Origin: Erigeron canadensis
Lineage: Eukaryota; Streptophyta; Magnoliopsida; Asterales; Asteraceae
Assembly: GCF_010389155.1 (NCBI RefSeq)
Contig: NC_057768.1
Coordinates: forward strand, 14,878,501-14,942,500
Length of the DNA: 64,000 nucleotides
Direction of reading: 5' to 3'
The translations under genes and the position numbers were made by a program. Under the pieces are notes generated by a model that searched no databases, had not been told where the DNA came from, and worked only from the letters and a program-made list of their open reading frames with translations. This document shows, piece after piece, positions 56,001 through 64,000 of this stretch. The stretch's first letter is position 1, and each line of letters opens with the position of its first letter.

Positions 56001-59000
56001 GTCCATTTCCGAAGCGTAAAGCGCTAAGCGGAAAAGCGGTGAGATTTTCATACGCGAAGCGCACACTTTTATAAAAATATTATAAATTATACATATAGTA
56101 TTTATAACACATAAATAATACTAAAACACCATTATATATAAAATACCATCAATGCCATTATATATGTATATCAAAAACTCTTTTATGTAGCATAGGCACC
56201 TTTAAGTAGCAAAACAACAGAACAGCTAGAAACTAAAAATCACAGAAGATGGCCAGATAGGTATTCAAAAGTAGGTTGCTTAAAGGTTCTAAGGTTCTAA
56301 GGTTCTAAGGTTAAACTAAGAGCCCTAATCACTTTTATCTTCACTTTTTACCGCAGCAAGGAGATGAATACAAAAATTAGAACGCTTTTTTACAAAAATC
56401 TTACGCTTTTTAGCGCCTAGCGCTTATTGAAAAAGCGCTAAAAATCGCAAAAATCGCACGCTTTACGTACACTCTACGCTTAATGTACAATAAAGCGTTT
56501 AAGCTAGCGCTTAGGAATGCTTAACGCTTAATCGCGCTTAAAGCGCGATTTTTAAAACCAAGGATTTAGGCTATAATTGTATCAGCTGTTCGAGTCTAGA
56601 AATTAAATGTGTAATTAAGGTCAATTGGGCTCTGAAAAGAAAAGTGATCGGTGTTTGGGCTGACACCAACCTACAAACAGAGGGACGTGATGATTGAGAA
56701 ACATAAGCAATGATTAAAGCAACACGACAGTTCAAAGGGACATGATGTTAGAGCACTATAAATAGAAGCTTGTATTTCAGTTTTTAAGTGCGTCGATACA
56801 ATGTAAACATCATTCAAATCTCTTGTTCTCTTGTGTTATTTCAATCTTGTGGATATGGAATTTCGATTCCTTACCTTGGTATCAGAGCATAGGGCTCCAA
56901 GATTACAAGAATTTGATTGGGATAATCAAATTGATCAAAAGATGTGGCTACGTTTTTCGATTCTGAAACAGGCGAATGGAGAACAGAAAAATAGATACCG
57001 CGGGGGATAAAATGAAGAACACATGAATGAAACATGTTTTCGTGTGTCCTTGGCAGTGGCGATTTTGGTTTCATTTTTCATCGTAAAACGAACCAGAGCA
57101 CGTCAAAGGGCTGTTAAACAAAGATTTAAACACCAAGGAATTTGGTGTTTGGATGATGTTGTGGTGCGCTTCTATAGAAGAGAAAAACAAAAATAATCTT
57201 GGTGGTGTTGTGTATTACGAACAGAAAAAGCCATATGTTTGGTACTGTTCGTATGTTACAGCTGAAAGAAGCAATTGGAAGTTTGGGTATTTTGGTTAGT
57301 AACTAGAAACTGAAAGATAGAAAAGTGTTACAATCGGAAGTTTTGTTTTCATTTGCAAAGATCAATCAGGCGTCATCATCAACAAGTAAGTTTTTTGTTT
57401 ATTTTGTTTTGTCGTGTCGTGTTAACTATCATCAAATTGCAAGACCATAAGGACTATATCATATTCTATTGGGATTATTTAATGGGAAGAAAAAACAAGT
57501 AATTTGGTTTGATAGTTGCAAACAAACAACAAAATAGGAATACTTGGTTGGTAGACTTGATTATGAAAAAAGAAAAACACCGGTGTTGGTGATTGTAAAA
57601 GAAGGGAAATTTTTGTTCTTGGTAGAAAGGATAGAGAGAATCAAATTTTGTGTAGTTCTTCTGTCAAATGGTATACATTAGATAAATGGGAAATACAAGA
57701 AAAGGGAAAAGTTTGATACTTAGAGAAAGATGTTGCTGGTTTTAGAAGATTGGGTTAGGGTAGTCTAAGACCAATAGCGGGGTTGATAACTACAGTAGGG
57801 TAGCGGGTTTGATTATCAACAGCGGAATAGCGGGAGTGGTCAAGATCAACAGCGGAGAAGCGGGTTTAATTGTCAATAGCAAAGAAGCTGACATAGTTGT
57901 CATTAGCAGGAGGCGGAAATGACAATAAATGGCAAGGCAGATTTGTCTTTCAACAACGAGGCGGGTTTGATCAAACACCCTAGAATTAAAGAAACCAGAG
58001 GTGTTTTGGAGATAGCATTGATTACTGACGGACCTGTAACAGTGAGGTATTGTAACAGATTGCATCACAAAGATTGACCAAGAGTCGGGGATTTCAGGTG
58101 AGGAGAAGGCCAGGAAAAAATTACCTAAGGACTTGAGAAATTAAAGATTGTTGAAGAATCCAGGAGCATGAAGACTCGGAGAACAACACAATTAGGGGGA
58201 AATATGTTGGACTTAATTGTATAAATCTTGTCGTCAAAAGTTAGGGTCTTAAATGTAAAAGGGTGAATTGATGGGAACCCCTTAGGCCCGTGTACCTTTT
58301 TGGTACCTACATAACCCCAGCAAGGATAATGTGAAGGATAGGGTCTTAATTGTATATACTCTAAAGATGTGTTTTAGGCTATAATTGTATCAGTCGTTAG
58401 AGTCTAGGGATTAATTGTGTAGTTATGGCCAATTGGGCTCTAGAAAGGAAAGGGATCAGTGTTGTTTGGGCTGACACCAACCTACAAACAGAGGGACCCG
58501 ATGATTGAGAAATGGAAGCATACGATTGAAGCAACACGACAGTTCAAAGGACAAAGGGACGTGATGGTTGGAAGATTAACGTCATTAGAGCACTATAATT
58601 AGAAGCTTGTATTTCAGTTTTTTAGTGTGTCGATACAATATAAACATTCAAATCTCTTGTTGAATTTTGTGTTATTTCGATCTTGTGGATATGGAATCTC
58701 GATTCCTTACATATACAAACAAGGCCAGTTTATTTCTCAGGTCACTAACGAAGTTTTTCATTTTCTATACTGATATCTTTTTGTCTATAGGAAAAACGAA
58801 GCTTTATCTTTTGATGATGTGGCGGGCCAGATAACACTAGAAAAGAATGGAAAAGTACTTGACTTTTTCCCTGGGGAGGTGTCAACTGATCGCATTACTG
58901 CTATTCAGGTCTGTCATAAACCACCCGCTTTTCAACACGGTCTTGGAGAAGTTTTGCTGGCTTTTTTTGAAAGTAATTTACTTAATATTGAAAAACCAGA

Positions 59001-60820
59001 ATTGGATAATAGCTGTAGTAAAAGAAGCTGTATAGTGTTGGATTTGCTACTGCTGTTTGAATCTGTAATAGTTGGATAATCAGATGTTTAGTCTTTAGCA
59101 ATTTGATTCATTGATGGAAATAATTGATAAAATAACCAAAAAAGTATATTTCTGTGGAAAAATCAAGTAGAGACGTTTTATGAAAAGTTATAGCTAATTA
59201 TTCTACTTTTAATAATCATTTCTGCTGCAAATGGTGTGAAACTCATTATCTTCTGATTGTTTTGACTCTTAAAATAGAACCAATTATTGTAGTCTTAAGT
59301 CGCAATAACAAGATAATCAGTTCCAAAACGCTTTCCAAACACCCCCTTTTAAGCGTGTTAGATGTGAAACTGGATATAAATATGTAAAATTTGTGCAGGA
59401 AGCTTATCAGGATATGGCATCTGCACTATCTGAAGCTGATGGAATAGACTATACTGACCCTGAAGAGGTCTGCAGAAATGAAAATTAAATACATTTTCTA
59501 AATCTCTTGAGTTATTCAGAGTTAGGCTAATTCCCAGTCTCGTTTTTACGTTTGGAGCAGCTTGAGTTGTTAGTTGCAACACTGATGGATCTAGATGCAA
59601 TGGATGGTAAAGGCAGTGTATCGCTGTTGGCCGAGTGTTCAAGTTCTCCCGATGTTAATACAAGGTAGACGTAGATCTTAGCGAAAGTTCAAATCATTAG
59701 GCAACTGATTTTACCATAGTTATGTATATTTTTTAAATATAGGATTTCAATGACATGTGTTACTGTCATCATTGTACATTATTGATATGATTAATTTTGG
59801 TTGCACGATTACGTTTTTAATGGGAACTAAAAAGTTACTAACTCACCTTTTTTAGGCCTTTTTGACGCTCGTGTCTATATTCTTGTTTTTTTTTTATTGC
59901 AGAAAAGCATTGGCTAATGCTCTATCAGTTGCACCATCAATGTGGACGCTTGGAAACGCAGGCATGGGAGCCTTACAGGTAACCCATGATCTCCACTTAG
60001 ATGTCAAAATTGGGTGGGTGACAACCGGTCAAAGGGTAACTTCAGTTTTGCTTGTGTCACAGAAAACACTTTGTTGTCCATTTCTTATATAAAATCGATG
60101 TGATAAATATGAACACAAGCAAGCTGATTTAGTAGGTATGCTTTATGCATTAAAAATGTGCTTGGGTGAATTTCAGCATGTTTGACCTGCTTGACCCTTT
60201 TCCTTTTTAGCAGTGTATATTGAATTATTAACGTGACTTGATAAAGATTATGTATATATAACCCAAATCAACCCGTTCATAAGTAAATCAAATAAAAGTT
60301 GTCACCTCTAATCTCAAAGATACTTCTTGATCATGCTAATATATACCTCTTTCCCTTGAAAGAATACTCTCCTGTAAAGACTCAAAAGATGTCAATGTTA
60401 GGATGTCTTGTATTAATTGTAACGTCTCCTATTGTCATAGTCTCAAGTGTAAATTACTTGGTTGCCTCCAATTCTTATTTTTAAGTTCTTTGTGATATAT
60501 ACTTCAACAGGGAAGCCAAGTTATTTTCAAACCATCTTTTCTTTATATTGTCATTATGAAATGGTATTTTGTACATTTAACTTATAATTCTGCTTTACTA
60601 GATATGCATATTCATAAACAAATTGTTGTGGTTGCAGAGATTAGCAGAAGACAGCAATCCTACCATTGCAGCTGCAGCATCTAAAACCATCTCAGAACTT
60701 AAGAGACAATGGGAGATAGAAGAAGGTGACAATTATAGGTTTATGATGAATCAAATTCCTTTGCGTGATGTTGACTATGAAAGATGTGATGATGACGATG
60801 TAGAAACAGAAGAATACTAA
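53084..60820 (+). CDS. AAF: Chloroplast senescence-associated protein AAF-like, 12 exons
   Basis: Exons: 53084-53364, 53819-53962, 54362-54435, 54673-54749, 54839-54910, 55162-55230, 55309-55355, 58791-58908, 59399-59467, 59561-59664, 59903-59978, 60638-60820. All introns are GT-AG and the reading frame stays open: 1,314 nt, 437 aa. The N-terminus (MARVHGIVYPSVKNPHHPRL) is basic and S/K-rich, fitting a plastid transit peptide. Mature-part landmarks are QALSEACKFAYNDARYVNER, GIRKLDARARQDVAILGSG, EDTEKIDSNVKKRAEHLHRV, a helical central part, PSMWTLGNAGMGALQ, and an acidic end CDDDDVETEEY. I recognize this as the family of Arabidopsis AAF (At1g66330), linked to chloroplast redox and senescence; no catalytic site is known to me. 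AATAAA at 60992 may serve polyadenylation. Intron 7 (3.4 kb) is swollen by transposons. Confidence 0.85.
55638..55765 (-). mobile_element. Au-SINE-like 3' part in intron 7
   Basis: On the minus strand: AAGGTCC, TACCTTTGGGTAGAGGTAAG, CTGTCTACAGCTCACCTCCC, CCATACCCTACTCAGGGATT, GGGTACAGTTGTTGTTGTTG. Plant Au SINEs have a similar body and a TTG-type tail. The tRNA-like 5' part is not clear. Confidence 0.5.
55962..56562. mobile_element. 601-bp hAT-like MITE inside element G left LTR
   Basis: Terminal inverted repeats CTTGGTTTTAAAAA / TTTTTAAAACCAAG flanked by 8-bp duplications GATTTAGG (55954-55961, 56563-56570). The other LTR of G has the uninterrupted site (TTTTAGGCTATAATTG near 58373). The interior is non-coding and full of AAGCGC/GCGCTT motifs. 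The 8-bp duplication suggests a hAT-type transposase in trans. Confidence 0.85.
57770..58070 (+). repeat. Degenerate ~30-bp repeats in element G interior
   Basis: Units like AGCGGGTTTGATTATCAACA, GCGGAATAGCGGGAGTGGTC, AAGATCAACAGCGGAGAAGC and GGGTTTAATTGTCAATAGCA recur with period about 27-32. There is no coding meaning on either strand. Confidence 0.6.
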
Positions 60821-61629
60821 ATGTTAATGTTTAGAAACTTGATATCAATGTAGATATATCTCGGTAAAAACAAGTAACATGTAATGTATTGATGTCTAAG
60901 GTTTTAATGTGTACGAAAAAACATCTTACGGAGAAAATTAGTAGCTTCTCATAACACTCATAAAACAAAGAAAAATGATATGGAGACCTAAAATAAACAC
61001 CTAAAAGTAAACCTAACATGCCACCTGTTATTATACTTCTATGCCCTTAACTTTCACAATTAATAAACAATCAATTAATAATACATATCTTGCCTCGCCG
61101 TTAAAACCTTTTTTTACGTATCTTAACATCCTATCCTCAATGTAAGTCTTCTTCTAAACCTGTATATTCTTCTAAACATAATGATCATACGATTGTTTTA
61201 ATAATTATTAATTTAATAACTTTGTGGTTGTATTTGAATTTGTTTATGTTGCAAGAATACATAAATTAGATTGGAGCTATTTATTGTGATGCGATCATAT
61301 AATGCAGATAAATTAATTTTGATTATACGTAATATATGGGCTACACAAACATACTACACCAACACAAGGAAATTAATTAGGTTCCTTTTGTAACTATCAT
61401 GTAATCTGGGTGTGTGTTATACATAGCTTCCATTTCCAACCATATTTGCTGAGGATCCATAGTCAATTCTTTTGTTTGAAGATACGATGCATATTTTATT
61501 GTTGTTAACTTTTACTAAATGATTTATTTTGACTAATGCTAATTAATGTCCTTATTTTCTTTTAATTATTTTTTGAATATCCCCATTATAACTTATTTTT
61601 ATTTTGTGTGAGCAGCACATCGTTAAACG
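60821..61629. other. Intergenic region between AAF-like gene and FAR1-type pseudogene
   Basis: AT-rich, no protein domain. The first 180 bp are the 3' flank of the AAF-like gene, including AATAAA at 60992-60997. Nothing else is recognized. Confidence 0.6.
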
Positions 61630-63918
61630 ATGTCGGATATTGTTGAACCTTCTCATACACAAAAATTTCCAGTAGAAGTGGAACACGTTGAACCTTTTAA
61701 TATCCAACAACTAGACGTTCCTGATCATAATATTCCAGAGGTTGGTATGAAATTTGATTCGGAATAACAATTGTATGATTATTTTAGAAAATATGCCTAT
61801 CAAGTTGGTTTTGGAGTATCGAAGGCAAATGTTAGAACAAAGGGTGATACAAGATACTATTCTCTTCAATGTTCTAAAGGAGGGGTATATGTATCTAAGA
61901 ACGAATCTAGTAGGGCAAGACTGTCGAGCAAAACTGGTTGCAAAGCAAAAGTGAGAGTGATCGTTAAAAGTAGTGGCAAATGCACTATATCTACAGTTGC
62001 TTTAGAGCATAACCATGTTTTAAGTCCATCAAAGTCACGATTTCAACGCTCTCATAAAAAAATGGATTCGTATACGAAGAGAAGACTGGAGTTAAATGAT
62101 CATGCAGGGATTTCATTACACAAAAACTTCCATTCATTGGTCGTTGAGGCTAAAGGGTATGAGAATCTAACGTTTGATGAAAGAGATTGTAGAAACTACA
62201 TTGCGAAAATAAGACAATTAAGACTTGGGGCTAGGGATGCAGAAGCACTTCGTAATTATTTTGTTCGAATGCAAAGATGAACTCCAAATTTTTTCTACGT
62301 TATTGACATAGATGATGAATGTCGTTTGAGAAACGTATTTTGGGCAGATGCAAGGTCTAGGGCTGCTTATGAGTCATTTGGGGATGTTGTGACTTTTGAC
62401 AGCACATACTTAACCAACAAATACAGTATGCCTTTTGCTCCTTTTGTCGGAGTGAACCACCATGGACAATCTATCTTATTAGGATGTGGTTTAGTATCAC
62501 ATGAGGATATAGACATACGTGTGGATATTTAAGTCTTGGTTAGAATGTATGAATGGACGTTTCCCGAACGCAATAATAACTGATCAATGTCAATCAATGA
62601 ATGCAGCGGTGGCATAGGTATTCCCACAATCTCATCATCGTCTTTGTTTGTGGCATATTATGAAAAAGATCCCTGAAAAACTTAGTGGTTTTAATGAATA
62701 TAAAGCAATAAAGCGGACTCTAAAAAATATTGTGTATGAGTCCTTAGAAGCTCAAGAGTTTGAAGATGGGTGGGCCAATATGATTACAAATTATGGTCTT
62801 GAAAAAAATGAGTGGTTGTCATCCTTGTATAATGATCGCATGCGTTGAGTACCCGTATATGTGAGAGAAATATTTTGGGCAGGAATGTCTACGACCGAAA
62901 GAAGTGAAAGCATGAATGCTTTTTTTGACAGGTATGTTAACTCAAAAACCACTTTACGTCAATTTGTGGAACAATATGACAACGCACTGAAAAGCAAAAT
63001 GGAGAAAGAAAACAAGGTTAACTATGCATCTCTTAATTCATCGTACAAGTTGTTAACTCCATATTATTTTGAAAGGCAATTTCAAGAGTCTTATACTAAT
63101 GCAACTTTTAAGTGATTTCAAGATGACATAAGCGGTATGTTGTTTTGAAATCATTCATTATATAAAAGAGATGGCACCTTATTTGTATTTCATGTCACGG
63201 ATATCCACGAAGGTAAATATGAAGAATTCAAAAGGAGAGTCGTATATACCGTGACTTTTAATTAGGTTGGATGTGATATCAAATGCTTTTGTCACTTATT
63301 TGAATTTCGAGGGATTATATGTAGGCATATTGTAAAGATTTTAATCGAGAAGGGCATTAATGAAATTCCATCACGTTATGTTTTGTTTCGATGGAGAAAA
63401 GATGTGAAACATCGACAGTATTTTGTGACAAATTGTTATGACGATTTGAAAAGTGAAGAGCAAACTCAACAATTTGTTCACATGTTTACCAACTTTTATG
63501 AAGCGGCACATATCACGAATTCTCCAGAAAAGTATGCATATTTGATGAAATGCATAGATATGGCAAAAGAAAAGCTGAATGATAATTCAAGTTGGAGTGT
63601 TAAAGGTAACTTAATTGAAGATATTTCAAGTCAGGGGGTTCATAATGCTTTGGAATCAGCTAGCAAGTTGTTGTCGCCTAAGAAAGTACGTAGTAAAGGT
63701 CGCCCCCCATCGAAGAGAAAGGAAAACACAATCGAAAAACTTGTGAAGACAAAAAAGAAAGCATCAAAGGTACTGTTATTTACTTCATCGATGTTTTTTA
63801 TTCGTATTGATCCAATGTAGTTTGTTATCAACTGGTTTAATGAGTGCAGGTATCAAATGGAAAAAAAGACACAACAACTTCAAAAATCTCCAGGTTGTCA
63901 AATATGTCACCTGCTCAG
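61630..63918 (+). pseudogene. FAR1/FRS-type (MULE transposase-derived) pseudogene, continues beyond window
   Basis: ATG 61630 (MSDIVEPSHTQKF). The FAR1 DNA-binding module (QLYDYFRKYAYQVGFGVSKA, RTGCKAK-like SKTGCKAKVRVIV, ALEHNHVLSPSKSR) lies at 61768-62050. The MULE transposase core (VTFDSTYLTNKYSMPFAPFV, CLWHIMKKIPEKL, FWAGMSTTERSESMNAFFDR) is at 62380-62960. The SWIM zinc finger (CDIKCFCHLFEFRGIICRH) is at 63272-63330. In-frame stops at 61765, 62278, 62615, 62846, 63113, 63146 and 63263 and a frame change near 62525 inactivate it. Splice-like AAG|GT at 63769 and GCAG|G at 63849, then CAG|GT at 63918, suggest at least one more exon. Intact relatives are light-signalling transcription factors. 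Confidence 0.85.
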
Positions 63919-64000
63919 GTAACATCATTTGCGTTAACCTTAACATGAGAAAACTATATTTATATATATAGTTAATTTCATATAATCACTTGATTAATAC

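Larger units (their letters stand above)
55885..58711 (+). mobile_element. Element G: small non-autonomous LTR retrotransposon in AAF intron 7
   Basis: Left LTR about 55885-56874 (enlarged by a MITE), right LTR 58205-58711. Both carry TTAGGCTATAATTGTATCAG-type sequence (interrupted by the MITE on the left), GGGCTGACACCAACCTACAA, CACGACAGTTCAAAG and GTGGATATGGAAT..CGATTCC. The left LTR is followed by PBS TGGTATCAGAGC (56877-56888); the right is preceded by PPT ATTAGGGGGAAATA (58191-58204). The 1.3-kb interior has no coding domain. The left edge and target duplication are not resolved. It is in the same orientation as the gene. Confidence 0.75.

Noticed and set aside
58819..59079. Separate small gene in the AAF-like locus
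   Set aside because: It is exon 8 reading on into intron 8; the splice model joins it in frame to exons 7 and 9.

Overview
The window is nuclear plant DNA. It shows GT-AG introns, a 12-exon chloroplast-type gene, FAR1-type sequence, AT-rich intergenic DNA and dense LTR retrotransposons. The repeat and gene repertoire suggests a eudicot, plausibly Asteraceae; the family is an inference only. About 80% of the window is transposable-element DNA and only one gene looks intact.

Layout, left to right. 1-2802: gene-free flank, a short LINE/DUF4283-like N-terminal fragment and a decayed Ty3/gypsy integrase with a 137-bp tandem duplication. 2803-45179: a nest of Ty1/copia elements of the Sirevirus (SIRE) type. 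Host element A (+) has a 5' LTR at 2803-3754 and a chimeric double gag. Its integrase is split by element B (minus, 7536-30988, TSD ATATT). B's gag is split by element D (minus, 18490-29698, TSD TTAAC), a large non-coding LTR element (LARD-like) with LTRs of 2.8 and 4.3 kb. A's pol is split again by element C (+, 31758-44222, TSD GTTTC), whose LTRs are nearly identical. C is the most complete copy: LTR, PBS, gag, pol, a third ORF of about 1.24 kb codons, PPT, LTR. A resumes at 44223 with RT and stops just after its YVDD motif.

45180-51492: a repeat-rich unclassified stretch, then a decayed TNT1-94-like copia element F (+) carrying a 2.2-kb solo LTR (E, 48719-50918, TSD GTCTT). 53084-60820: an intact gene for a 437-aa protein resembling the chloroplast senescence-associated protein AAF (At1g66330 type). 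Its 3.4-kb intron 7 holds an Au-SINE-like piece and a small non-autonomous LTR element G, which itself contains a 601-bp hAT-like MITE. 61630 to the window end: a FAR1/FRS (MULE-transposase-derived) pseudogene.

The most interesting system is the third ORF of the SIRE-type elements. Two diverged copies (B and C) share an N-terminal FWYTA module, a coiled-coil middle and a C-terminal GYSEH/GHSEH module. Both also have what looks like a private promoter: ACGTGTC, then a nearly invariant CCGTYGTAGCATTAAATGC, then a TATA box 130-150 bp before the ATG. Both also carry D-S-A instead of D-S-G/D-T-G at the protease position, and pol lies in the -1 frame behind a gag stop. The frame breaks in C are almost all one-base losses in homopolymers although its LTRs are near-identical, so some may be assembly errors.
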